From contig NZ_AUBR01000008.1 in NCBI RefSeq assembly GCF_000429345.1, positions 1-64,000 on the forward strand: a DNA stretch of 64,000 bases. The letters are read 5' to 3'. Position numbers and translations under genes: made by a program. Under the pieces are notes generated by a model. That model was not told the origin of the DNA. It saw nothing but the letters and a program-made list of their open reading frames with translations, and ran no database searches. Within the stretch, counting starts at the first letter, position 1, and the number at the start of each line of letters is the position of its first letter. The stretch comes from Desulfovirgula thermocuniculi DSM 16036. GTDB taxonomy: Bacteria; Bacillota; Desulfotomaculia; Desulfotomaculales; Desulfovirgulaceae. Shown here in pieces: positions 35,508 to 42,767 of this stretch.

Positions 35508-35981
35508 ATGGCGTTGGAGAACCCGGTGGAGAGGGTGCGGGCTTTTCTCGCCCGCTTCCCCTTTAACATTGAGGTGCGCGAGTTTGACGAGAGCACCCAC
35601 ACGGCGGAGCTGGCCGCCCGCGCCGTGGGGGTGGAGGTGGGGCAGATTGCCAAGTCGGTGCTCTTTGAGGTGGGCGGCCAGATGGTCATGGTGGTCACCA
35701 GCGGCGACGTGAAGGTAAGCCAGTCCAAGCTAAAGGCCCACCTGGGGGTAAAGGGCAAGGTGAAGCTGGCCGACGCCCGGACCATTGAAGAGGTCACCGG
35801 CTTCCCGCCCGGCGGCGTGTGCCCCTTTGCCTTAAAGCGGCCCGTGCGCGTGCTCATTGACGTGAGCATGAAGAGATTTCCCTGCGTGTACATTGCCGCC
35901 GGCAGCCCCCGCTCAGCCGCCCCGGTGACGGTGGAGCAGTTGCTGGCCATCACCGGCGGCGAGCTCTGCGATTTATCGTGA
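35508..35981 (+). CDS. YbaK/EbsC aminoacyl-tRNA deacylase-like protein
   Basis: The 157-residue protein has the YbaK fold pattern: THTAELAARAVGVEVGQIAKSVLFEVGG, then DARTIEEVTGFPPGGVCPFAL and a C-terminal PVTVEQLLAITGGE. Members hydrolyse mischarged aminoacyl-tRNA (Cys or Ala on tRNA-Pro). Start at ATG 35508 with GGGAGG in front. The 44-bp gap after the GntR gene suggests cotranscription. Confidence 0.85.
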   Translation: MALENPVERVRAFLARFPFNIEVREFDESTHTAELAARAVGVEVGQIAKSVLFEVGGQMVMVVTSGDVKVSQSKLKAHLGVKGKVKLADARTIEEVTGFPPGGVCPFALKRPVRVLIDVSMKRFPCVYIAAGSPRSAAPVTVEQLLAITGGELCDLS

Positions 35982-36050
35982 GCGGGGGGGCGCGGGCGGG
36001 CGGGAGCCGGGCGCCGGGCAAAAAACGGCGGCGGCCCGGGCGCAGGGCCC

Positions 36051-36078
36051 TTGACGGCGCGGGCCAGTCTGCTATAAT
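36051..36078 (+). promoter_or_regulatory. Sigma-A promoter of smpB
   Basis: TTGACG (36051-36056) and TATAAT (36073-36078) have 16-bp spacing, about 70 bp before smpB. The transcript may continue into ssrA. Confidence 0.8.
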
Positions 36079-36148
36079 TTACTTAGGCACGGTGTAAGCC
36101 CCACCACAGGCGGTGCGGGCTTAGTTTATCGGCGGAAAAGGGGTGGTC

Positions 36149-36604
36149 ATGGTGGGTAAGGTGGTCACGGTCAACAGGCGGGCCCGCCATGACTATCACA
36201 TCCTGGAAACCTACGAAGCGGGCATCGTCCTTACCGGCACCGAGGTGAAGTCCCTGCGGGCCGGACGGGCCAACCTGCAGGACAGCTACGCCCGCGTGGA
36301 AAACGGCGAGCTGTTCCTGTACAACATGCACATCAGCCCCTACGACCAGGGGAACCGCTTTAACCACGAGCCCAAGCGTACCAGGAAGCTCCTCATGCAC
36401 AAAAGGGAAATCATGCGCCTTTTGGGCAAGAGCCGTGAAAAGGGTCTCACCCTCGTGCCGTTGAAGGTGTACTTTAACGAGCGGGGTAAGGCCAAGGTGG
36501 AGCTGGCCCTGGCGCGGGGCAAGAAAGCCATTGACAAGCGGGAAGACATAGCCGCGCGGGACGCCCGCCGGGAAATCGAGCGGGCCCTGCGGGGCAAAAT
36601 ATAG
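36149..36604 (+). CDS. smpB: SsrA-binding protein SmpB
   Basis: The product is about 151 residues with [55 protein letters not shown] (in parts), and the basic C-terminal tail [22 protein letters not shown]. It delivers tmRNA to stalled ribosomes. It is immediately followed by the tmRNA gene. GTG 36143 is an alternative start. Confidence 0.95.
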   Translation: MVGKVVTVNRRARHDYHILETYEAGIVLTGTEVKSLRAGRANLQDSYARVENGELFLYNMHISPYDQGNRFNHEPKRTRKLLMHKREIMRLLGKSREKGLTLVPLKVYFNERGKAKVELALARGKKAIDKREDIAARDARREIERALRGKI

Positions 36605-36607
36605 CAT

Positions 36608-36959
36608 GGGGGCGAAAGGTTTCGACGGGGGAAGCGGTGGCAGGAGTAGCGAGCCGGGGTTCCCATCTGCCCGTAAAACGGTGGGGAAAAAAATAACTGC
36701 CAACGAAGAATACGCTCTGGCTGCTTAATTAAGCGGCCACATCCTGCCGGCGCCGGGCCCGTGGCGCTGGACAGGGTGTCGACTTAACGGGCTGGCCGCT
36801 GGCCGGTGCCCGGCCGGCAGCGGGACGGCAACCGGGCTAGCCCCCGCGGAGGCTGGCTGTGGCCGCCAAAGGGGCGAAAGCTAAAGCACAGCCTGCGCTC
36901 GGAGAAGCTCCTGTGGCTGTTCTCTCGGACGGTGGGTTCGAATCCCCCCGCCTCCACCA
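36608..36959 (+). ncRNA. ssrA: Transfer-messenger RNA
   Basis: The 5' end GGGGGCGAAAGGTTTCGACG pairs with the 3' acceptor CGCCTCC, followed by ACCA. A T-arm GGTTCGAATCC lies at the 3' end. The tag frame at 36699-36728 reads ANEEYALAA then TAA, with resume codon GCC. It rescues stalled ribosomes with SmpB encoded just upstream. The 3' end is the insertion site of the element that follows. Confidence 0.97.
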
Positions 36960-38464
36960 TTCAAATCCACAGTTATTTTAAAGACCACTTCAATTTTTTC
37001 CCTGGTCACGATTACTTTTTCTACGAATTCCTGGACCAGCCTCTTGCAGGCGTCCAGGTTTTTGTTTTTAAGAAGGCGCATGTTTTCCTTCAGGTATTTT
37101 GTGACCGCTTCTAAAGTGACAGTGTTTGCTTCTGCTTTGATCCGCAGTTCATGGAATTGTCCTTCCAGAAGGGCCTTTTTTGCCTCAAGGGCTTTAATCT
37201 TTTCCAAGACGGGGTGTACGGTAACCCCGCCGGCGGCCAGCGCCTCTACCAGATTATCGATTTTTCTCTGTGCGTCTGCCAGTTCTCTTTCCAGGTGCCG
37301 CAGTTCCCCAGCATAATCTTCCTGCTGCAGGCGGTGGTAGTGGACGATTTTTTCTGCCAGGCGCGGTATGACCTCTTCGTTAAAGATCTGCACTTCCAGC
37401 TGGGCTAAAACAAAGGCTTCCAAGAGCTCCTTGCTGACTTTCTCGTTGGAGCACTGCCCGGTCCTGTTCCCGTAGTTGCAGGCGTAGTAATACCTTTTCC
37501 TGTGCTGCCTGCTCTTCTTGGTCAGGTAGGCGGAGGAATCGCCGTTCATGCGGTGGCCGCATTCCCCGCACCAGATAAGGCCCGAGAGCAGGTAGACTAC
37601 CTTTGCCTTGAAGCGCCCCGGGCCGGTGCGGTTTTCGTCCATGCGCTCCTGCACCCGGGCAAACGTTTCATGGTCTATAATTGCGGGTATGGCGCCGGGA
37701 ATTTCGATGATTTCGTCCCGGGACTTGCTGAGGTGGTTGTTCCTGCGACCGTCCCTTTTGGCCGCACTGCGGTTGAAGATGTAGGTGCCGGTGTACTTCT
37801 TGTTCCGGAGGATTTCGTAGAGGCTGTTTTTGCCGAACGGCCGTCCGCTTTTTGTCCTATACCCGCGGGAGTTCAGGTAATCTATAATTTCACCGTAGCT
37901 GTGCCCCTGGCTGTACATTTCGAAAATGAGCCTTACTGCCCGGGCCTCCACCTCGTTGATTACATACCTGCCCTCGCTGTTCACGTCGTAACCCAGCGGC
38001 GGCCTCCCTCCCGTGTGCTTTCCCTGCAGTGCCGTTTCCCTCATCCCCTTCATCACTTCCCGGGCCAGGTTGCGGCTGTAATATTCCGCCATGCCCTCTA
38101 TGATCGACTCCATTAAAATGGACTCCGGGCTGTCGTCCAGGTGCTCCAGCACCGACTCCACGCGCACGCCGGCCCGGCGCAGCTCGCGCTTGTAGAACGC
38201 GCTGTCGTAGCGGTTGCGGGCGAAGCGGTCCAGCTTATGCACCAAGAGCACATCCGCCTGCACAAGGCCGCTCTTGATCTCCTCGACCATCTTCAAGAAC
38301 CCCGGCCGGTCGTCGGTGGTGGCCGAGCGGGCCTCGTCGGTGTAAACCTTCACCACCGTGTAGCCCCGCCGCCGGGCGTACTCCTCGCAGGCCCGCACCT
38401 GGGCCGTGATGGATTCCTCCCGCTGGTTGTCGCTGGAGTAGCGGGCGTAGATGACGGCTCTCAC
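36881..38464 (-). CDS. Large serine recombinase (integrase)
   Basis: The product is about 527 residues. The N-terminal resolvase domain has AVIYARYSSDNQREESI with the nucleophilic Ser and VLLVHKLDRFARNRYDS. The recombinase domain follows (GRPPLGYDVNSEGRYVINEV), then the zinc ribbon CGECGHRM...YYYACNYGNRTGQC, and a long coiled coil (RHLERELADAQRKIDNLVEAL). The last about 26 codons are antisense to tmRNA (GGGGGIRTHRPRE), so the frame exists only in the integrated state. GTG 38464 is chosen because a G-rich site precedes it. TTG 38473 overlaps that site. Confidence 0.9.
   Translation of the reverse strand: MRAVIYARYSSDNQREESITAQVRACEEYARRRGYTVVKVYTDEARSATTDDRPGFLKMVEEIKSGLVQADVLLVHKLDRFARNRYDSAFYKRELRRAGVRVESVLEHLDDSPESILMESIIEGMAEYYSRNLAREVMKGMRETALQGKHTGGRPPLGYDVNSEGRYVINEVEARAVRLIFEMYSQGHSYGEIIDYLNSRGYRTKSGRPFGKNSLYEILRNKKYTGTYIFNRSAAKRDGRRNNHLSKSRDEIIEIPGAIPAIIDHETFARVQERMDENRTGPGRFKAKVVYLLSGLIWCGECGHRMNGDSSAYLTKKSRQHRKRYYYACNYGNRTGQCSNEKVSKELLEAFVLAQLEVQIFNEEVIPRLAEKIVHYHRLQQEDYAGELRHLERELADAQRKIDNLVEALAAGGVTVHPVLEKIKALEAKKALLEGQFHELRIKAEANTVTLEAVTKYLKENMRLLKNKNLDACKRLVQEFVEKVIVTREKIEVVFKITVDLNGGGGGIRTHRPREQPQELLRAQAVL
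36930..36960. other. Left attachment site region of an integrated element in ssrA
   Basis: The recombinase gene abuts the tmRNA 3' end, and its reading frame runs antisense through it, so the crossover lies here. The tmRNA remains intact, including CCA. I saw no duplicate of the ssrA 3' end elsewhere in the window. The exact core is unknown because large serine recombinases use very short cores. Confidence 0.55.
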
Positions 38465-38484
38465 CGCTTGCAACCCCCCTCACC

Positions 38485-39066
38485 CTAGCGTACGTCCTTG
38501 ATGACCTTCCTGACGACGCCGATGATCTCCAGCTCGCTGGGTGTGAGGGCGCGGTATTTGGGGTTGGCAGGTTCTAAGCGCACCTGGCCGTCGATGCGGT
38601 AGAACCGCTTGATGGTCACCTCGTTTCTTATCCTGGCCACCACGGTCTGGCCGTTTTTGGCCTCGTGCGTCATCTCCACCAGGACGTAGTCCCCGTCTTC
38701 TATGCCCACGTCCTGCATGCTGTCGCCGCTGACCTTGAGCGCAAAGCACCTCCCTTTGACGAACTCCTTGGGCAGCGGCATGTGGCCCAGGAGGTTCTCC
38801 TCTTCAATGACCGGGCCGCCCGCCGGCACGGAGCCGACGACGGGCACCTCGATGACCTCCCACTGGGCACTGCGCCTGCTGATGAGGCTGGACACGCTCA
38901 CGCCGAGGGCCGCCGCCACTTTCTCCAGGAACTTTAAGCTGGGGGTGACGTCGCCCCTTTCCACGTCGGAGACGTACGAGTGGGACACCCCGGCCAGCCT
39001 GGCCAGCTCGCGCTGGTTCAAGCCCCTCTCCTCGCGCAGCTTCCTGATGTTTTCCCCGATGGTCAT
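38485..39066 (-). CDS. XRE-S24 prophage repressor (LexA/CI-like)
   Basis: The 193-residue protein has an N-terminal Cro/CI helix-turn-helix (NQRELARLAGVSHSYVSDVERG). Its C-terminal S24 peptidase domain carries the catalytic Ser in KVSGDSMQDVGIEDGD and the Lys in NEVTIKRFYR. Such repressors autocleave when RecA is activated. It is divergent from the HTH gene at 39269 and cotranscribed with the integrase, the classical lysogeny switch arrangement. Confidence 0.9.
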   Translation of the reverse strand: MTIGENIRKLREERGLNQRELARLAGVSHSYVSDVERGDVTPSLKFLEKVAAALGVSVSSLISRRSAQWEVIEVPVVGSVPAGGPVIEEENLLGHMPLPKEFVKGRCFALKVSGDSMQDVGIEDGDYVLVEMTHEAKNGQTVVARIRNEVTIKRFYRIDGQVRLEPANPKYRALTPSELEIIGVVRKVIKDVR

Positions 39067-39099
39067 CGTGGTGCTCCCCCCGTTCCGCTTGTTACGGAT

Positions 39100-39128
39100 A
39101 GTATACCGCAGGGGGCGCCCGCGGCCAA
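39100..39128 (-). promoter_or_regulatory. Promoter of the repressor gene
   Basis: On the minus strand TTGGCC (39128-39123) and TATACT (39105-39100) have 17-bp spacing, 34 bp before the repressor start. Confidence 0.65.
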
Positions 39129-39153
39129 AACGGCGTGCGGGGGAGATCTGCGG

Positions 39154-39167
39154 CGAACGAACGTTTG
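39154..39167. promoter_or_regulatory. LexA-type SOS box
   Basis: CGAACGAACGTTTG fits the Firmicute LexA box CGAAC-N4-GTTCG with one change. It lies midway between the divergent repressor and early genes, so host LexA or the element repressor could bind here. Confidence 0.6.
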
Positions 39168-39187
39168 TTTACGAGAAAAGCGGACAC

Positions 39188-39226
39188 AATACGAAGATTT
39201 CGTATTTGCGCCCTGCTCGGTATAAT
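39188..39226 (+). promoter_or_regulatory. Operator palindrome and early promoter
   Basis: A perfect palindrome AATACGAA-GAT-TTCGTATT occupies 39188-39206. TATAAT follows at 39221-39226, with a poor -35 that would overlap the palindrome. This geometry suits repression of rightward early transcription by the S24 repressor. A second palindrome ATTGTACAAT overlaps the -10. Confidence 0.6.
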
Positions 39227-39268
39227 TGTACAATGTAAGCATAAATCGTCAGCGGAGGTGGCTGGGGA

Positions 39269-39565
39269 GTGGAGTTCGGCGGCCGCGTGAGGGAGGCCAG
39301 GCAGAGGCTCGGGATGACCCAGCGCGAGCTGGCCTCGGCGACGGGGCTCAGCACGCAGTACATAAGCGACATCGAGCGGGGCCTGGCCACCGGGACCACG
39401 GAGACCGTGGCCAGGATCTGCAGGGCCCTGGGCCTCTCTATGGACGAAATTTTTTTGGCCGCGAGTTACGAAAATACCGAGCAGGCGGGGCGGCAGGGGG
39501 AGGTCGGGTGCGGTGCAGGTGGTGCTGGTGCGGGTGACGGCGCGGCGCACGAGGGAGGGGCTTGA
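39269..39565 (+). CDS. XRE-family helix-turn-helix regulator (Cro-like)
   Basis: The 98-residue protein has GGRVREARQRLGMTQRELASATGLSTQYISDIERG followed by ETVARICRALGLSMDEIFLA, a canonical Cro/CI HTH. The Gly/Ala-rich tail is probably disordered. GTG start with GGAGGTGGC upstream. First gene of the rightward early operon and divergent from the repressor. Confidence 0.85.
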   Translation: MEFGGRVREARQRLGMTQRELASATGLSTQYISDIERGLATGTTETVARICRALGLSMDEIFLAASYENTEQAGRQGEVGCGAGGAGAGDGAAHEGGA

Positions 39566-39725
39566 GACGATCCGGCGGGAGGTGGTGGGCATATGCCGTG
39601 AGGAGGCGGACGAGTTCATTAGCCGGACGGCCAGGATACTGGCCCCGGCGGTCACCAGGGAGTGGTCAACAGCAAAAAGGAGGGGGAAGGAGCATGACCT
39701 GCGCCAACTGCAGGATTTACCTTGA
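39513..39725 (+). CDS. Small hypothetical element protein
   Basis: The 70-residue product starts at GTG 39513 behind GGGGGAGGT. It is charged and mostly helical (GLETIRREVVGICREEADEFISRTARILAPAV). It overlaps the preceding HTH gene by 53 bp and the next gene by 32 bp, so it could be spurious, but the ribosome site and helical pattern argue for it. Function unknown. Confidence 0.4.
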   Translation: MQVVLVRVTARRTREGLETIRREVVGICREEADEFISRTARILAPAVTREWSTAKRRGKEHDLRQLQDLP

Positions 39726-39849
39726 GCCGGGCGAGTTTTACTACCTGCTGAACATCGTGCTCTGCGGGTGGTGCTACCGGCTCTTAAAAGAGCACCTGGC
39801 GGCTGACCGTGCGGCGGAAACCGCCGCGGCGGGCACTAGGGGGAGGTGA
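39694..39849 (+). CDS. Small zinc-finger-like protein
   Basis: The 51-residue product MTCANCRIYLEPGEFYYLLN then LCGWCYRLLKEHLA has two CxxC pairs that could bind one zinc ion. ATG at 39694 with GGGGAAGGAG in front. Small Cys-rich proteins of this kind are common early prophage genes. Function unknown. Confidence 0.6.
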   Translation: MTCANCRIYLEPGEFYYLLNIVLCGWCYRLLKEHLAADRAAETAAAGTRGR

Positions 39850-39853
39850 CACC

Positions 39854-40027
39854 GTGAAGTACACCCACGACTTTGCACTGCCGAGGGAATTCGGCCGCAC
39901 CCTCAGCCGCGCCGTAGCGTACTGCCGCCGGTGCGGCGCGGAATGGGACGTTCACCGCACCGCCCTCGGCGTCCAGTGGCGGCCCAAAAACGAGGTCGCG
40001 AAGACGCCGTACTGCAAAAGGAGGTGA
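39854..40027 (+). CDS. Small Cys-containing hypothetical protein
   Basis: The 57-residue product starts VKYTHDFALPREFGRTLSRA and has one CxxC (YCRRCGAEW) and a late Cys. GTG 39854 is preceded by GGGAGGTGA. It is packed four bases after the previous gene. No family recognised. Confidence 0.5.
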   Translation: MKYTHDFALPREFGRTLSRAVAYCRRCGAEWDVHRTALGVQWRPKNEVAKTPYCKRR

Positions 40028-40032
40028 GGGAA

Positions 40033-40770
40033 GTGGCTCTGGACAGGCTGCAGGACTTAGGGGCGGTGCCCGCCCCGGCCCGGGTTACGGCGAGCGCCGG
40101 GGAGCTGGCGCGCCGCAAGATCTACGCCGGCATCCCCGATGACGACGTGGCGCTGGCCCTGGCCATATGCCAGAAGTACGGCCTCGACCCGCTTCTGCGG
40201 CATGTGGTCCTCATTGCCAAAAACGCTAAAGATGAAGTAACCGGGCAGTGGACTAAAAGGTACGATGCCTACATCACCAGGGACGGCCTGCTGCACATCG
40301 CGCACTCCACCGGGCTCCTGGACGGCATTGAGGTGACGCTGGGCAAAGATGAGCTTGGCGAGTGGGCGGAGTGCGCCGTGTACAGGAAGGACATGAGCCG
40401 CCCTTTCCGCTACCGAGTGTACATGAACGAGTACGCCCAGGAGCCCAGGGGGGCCTGGAAGACCCACCCCAGGGCCATGCTGACCAAGACGGCGGAGGTG
40501 TTCGCCCTGCGGAGGGCCTTCGACGTGGCCCTTACCCCGGTGGAGGAGATGGGCATCGATGAGGATTCCGGCCAGGGGGAACTTGCCGGCCTGCGGCAGG
40601 CCTGCCGGGGAGAAATTGACCTCCTCGGGGGCACTGCGGCGGATGTGCCGGAGGCCAGTGCAGTCAGGGAGGAGGGCGCAGGGGAGGGGCGCAGGAAGGG
40701 CGGGGAGGGTGTGGCCCTGCCGGGCGGCGCCGGCGGTGCTCCGGGGGCTGCCAGGAAGCGGCTCCTTTAG
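40033..40770 (+). CDS. Bet/RecT-type single-strand annealing protein
   Basis: The product is about 245 residues with DDDVALALAICQKYGLDPLLRHVVLI, YDAYITRDGLLHIAHSTG and RAMLTKTAEVFALRRAF, matching the phage Bet/RecT annealase family used for recombination-dependent replication. The last about 70 residues are a Gly/Glu/Arg-rich tail that may bind a partner. GTG 40033 has AAGGAGGTGA in front. No exonuclease partner gene is adjacent. Confidence 0.75.
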   Translation: MALDRLQDLGAVPAPARVTASAGELARRKIYAGIPDDDVALALAICQKYGLDPLLRHVVLIAKNAKDEVTGQWTKRYDAYITRDGLLHIAHSTGLLDGIEVTLGKDELGEWAECAVYRKDMSRPFRYRVYMNEYAQEPRGAWKTHPRAMLTKTAEVFALRRAFDVALTPVEEMGIDEDSGQGELAGLRQACRGEIDLLGGTAADVPEASAVREEGAGEGRRKGGEGVALPGGAGGAPGAARKRLL

Positions 40771-40954
40771 GCTGGAAGACAGGAGTGGCAGGCTGAGGTC
40801 GGGTGGGGTGCAGGTTTTCACCCCGCGGGCACAGGAGGCGCCCGCTCCTGGCGGAGGATTTCCCCGACCCCGGAGCGGGCGGCCTGCCGGCCCGACGCCT
40901 CAGCCAGCCGGTGCGTGCGGTTCCGGGCCTTCTGCCGGTGAAAGCGGGTGGCTT

Positions 40955-41278
40955 CTATTCACTTGAGGGGCGTGTTCCAATGCTTGAGCACGTTTTATTT
41001 AGTACATCATTGAGCATGCTTATGCCCTCTTCCAGCGACTTCTTGGAAAGCCAGCCTTCCCTGTAGGCCTTGCATAAAAGCTCAAAAATGCAGATTACGG
41101 AAGGAATTCTTGCCTGGCCCCTGGCCGGCTGCAGTGAGCCGTCGGGGCGGCGCCAGATGAACCTGTACCCTTCCTCTGAACAGGTGGGGCTGTAGTGGTA
41201 GGTGCATTCCTGGAAGCAGAGGCACCAGTCCTGGTCATCGTGTTGCCTGACTTCATTTAAAATTTTTACGTATGCCAT
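40955..41278 (-). CDS. Hypothetical protein on the opposite strand
   Basis: The 107-residue product starts MAYVKILNEVRQHDDQDWCLC and contains TYHYSPTCSEEGYRFIWRRPDGSLQPARG, then a helical tail. AAAGGAGG lies upstream of the ATG at 41278. Base composition is more AT-rich than the neighbours, and the gene runs against the operon, which suggests a recent cargo (moron) gene. Function unknown. Confidence 0.5.
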   Translation of the reverse strand: MAYVKILNEVRQHDDQDWCLCFQECTYHYSPTCSEEGYRFIWRRPDGSLQPARGQARIPSVICIFELLCKAYREGWLSKKSLEEGISMLNDVLNKTCSSIGTRPSSE

Positions 41279-41422
41279 AGATAAAAAACCTCCTTTTGAA
41301 AGTATTTTAAATCTTTTAATTGGCTGTCCGCCCACCAAAGACGTTTATCTTCAGTTTTTTGAGCCAAAAACATATAAGTTTCTGCAGTTGTACGGGGCTT
41401 TATTAATTAACTGAGCCCTCAC

Positions 41423-41450
41423 CCTCCAGGAACGATCTGGAGGTCTTTTT
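41423..41450 (+). terminator. Terminator-like hairpin
   Basis: CCTCCAG pairs with CTGGAGG, followed by a TC-T5 run, 49 bp upstream of the next rightward gene. It may isolate the downstream operon or act as an attenuator in its leader. Confidence 0.65.
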
Positions 41451-41498
41451 CAAGCCCCAGAACACGACAGATTTACTCGTTTGGGAGGAGGTATTAAA

Positions 41499-41846
41499 TT
41501 GGCGGACTGGGCAGGACTGAGCGAGCGCGAGCGGGTCGTGCTGGAGTGCCTTCCTGCCGGCCACAAAAGGGCCATCCACAAGCGTAAGCTGGCCGAGCTG
41601 GCCGGTATGAGCGAGCGGGAAGTGCGGGAGATCATCTACAGCCTGGTGGTCAACCGCGGGGTGCCCGTAGGGAGCTGCACGGAGCCGCACAGCGGGGGCT
41701 ACTTCCTCATCCAGGACGAAGAGGACTTAGAAGTTGCCACGCGGCACTTAAAGCCCCGGGCAGCGGCCATCTTCCGCCGGGCCCGGGCCTTAGAGAAGAT
41801 CGCCGGGGACAGGTTCGGGCGGCAGCTGAGGCTGGTGGCGGAATGA
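41499..41846 (+). CDS. Winged-helix-like DNA-binding protein
   Basis: The product is about 115 residues. SERERVVLECLPAGHKRAIHKRKLAELAGMSEREVREIIYSLVVNRG forms a helix-turn-helix, followed by a wing VPVGSCTEPHSGGYFLI and a helical tail. TTG 41499 is selected by GGGAGGAGG. It starts the replication-type module of the element and probably regulates it. Confidence 0.6.
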   Translation: MADWAGLSERERVVLECLPAGHKRAIHKRKLAELAGMSEREVREIIYSLVVNRGVPVGSCTEPHSGGYFLIQDEEDLEVATRHLKPRAAAIFRRARALEKIAGDRFGRQLRLVAE

Positions 41847-42094
41847 GGGCGGGTGCACAGCGCGGCCACCCGGGGGGCGGATCTGGTCCCGCCGGGTGGG
41901 GCGCCGGGGCGGCAGGGAGGCTGGCTACCTGGGCCCGCGGGCGCCTTAAGGCGGTGGACAAGCCGGCCACTTGGGCGGAGGAGTGGCTGGAGGCTCCGGA
42001 CGGCCCGGCGGAGCTGGCGGCGGCTTACCTCGTCCTGGCCCTGGCCGTGATCTACCTGACCGGCCACCTGGTGGCTTTTGTCCTGCGTTGGTGA
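41843..42094 (+). CDS. Small membrane protein
   Basis: The 83-residue product has a Gly/Ala-rich N-terminus and a C-terminal membrane segment (AAAYLVLALAVIYLTGHLVAFVL). The ATG overlaps the preceding stop (ATGA). No family is recognised. Prophage membrane proteins of this size can act in exclusion or lysis, but nothing here shows it. Confidence 0.45.
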   Translation: MRAGAQRGHPGGGSGPAGWGAGAAGRLATWARGRLKAVDKPATWAEEWLEAPDGPAELAAAYLVLALAVIYLTGHLVAFVLRW

Positions 42095-42098
42095 GGGC

Positions 42099-42752
42099 AT
42101 GCACGTGCTCGTGGGGGAAACCGGCGACAGGCGGCACCTGGCGGCACTGCAGAAGCTGGGGTGGGGCCGCATGTTCGTCACCAAAACCCCGCAACCATAC
42201 ACTGGCGAGAGGTGGGGGTTCGACAACGGGGCTTTCCGGGACTGGCTGGCCGGGCGGGCCTTCGACGGGGACCGTTTCCTGCGCCGGCTTGAACGGGCAT
42301 ACCGGGCGGGCACACCATACCTGGCGGTAGCCCCGGACGTGGTTGCCGGAGGCCTTGGGAGCCTTGAGTTCTCAATTAAATGGCTGGAGAGGTTGCCGGA
42401 AAGCTGGCCCTGGTTTCTGGCTGTGCAGGATGGAATGGGCCTGTCCGACGTTGAACCGGTAATCCACCTCTTTGCCGGCATCTTTATGGGCGGCACCGAC
42501 GCCTTCAAAGCCACGGCTCCCCACTGGGCGGCTCTTGCCCACCGCCACGGGAAAAGGTTCCACTACGGCCGGGCAGGCACCTTCCGCAAGCTGCGGCGCG
42601 CCCATGACGCGGGTGCAGATTCGGTGGACTCCGCGCTGCCCATCTGGAAGGCAGAGCGCTTCGCCCAGTTCGTCAGGTGGTTTGAGACACTGTCAAAAGA
42701 CGGGCAGCTCAGGATCTGGCCCGCCTGCGCGGGCTCGCCGCTGCCCGGGTAG
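42099..42752 (+). CDS. TIM-barrel-like phage protein resembling the DpdA/TGT family
   Basis: The 217-residue protein contains RWGFDNGAFRDWLAGRAFD, PYLAVAPDVVAG, WPWFLAVQDGM, GIFMGGTDAFK, HYGRAGTFRKLRRAHDAGADSVDS. The alternating strand-helix order and an early Asp suggest a small TIM barrel of the deazapurine DNA-modification (DpdA)/tRNA-guanine transglycosylase type carried by phages. I am moderately confident in the fold and less so in the function. No queuosine biosynthesis genes are nearby. GGTGAGGG precedes the ATG. Confidence 0.45.
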   Translation: MHVLVGETGDRRHLAALQKLGWGRMFVTKTPQPYTGERWGFDNGAFRDWLAGRAFDGDRFLRRLERAYRAGTPYLAVAPDVVAGGLGSLEFSIKWLERLPESWPWFLAVQDGMGLSDVEPVIHLFAGIFMGGTDAFKATAPHWAALAHRHGKRFHYGRAGTFRKLRRAHDAGADSVDSALPIWKAERFAQFVRWFETLSKDGQLRIWPACAGSPLPG

Positions 42753-42767
42753 AAAAGGAGGAGGGGC

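Noticed and set aside
36881-36959. C-terminal 26 residues of the recombinase as a real domain
   Set aside because: They are the antisense of the tmRNA 3' end, a well-known artefact-like tail, so no function is proposed for them.
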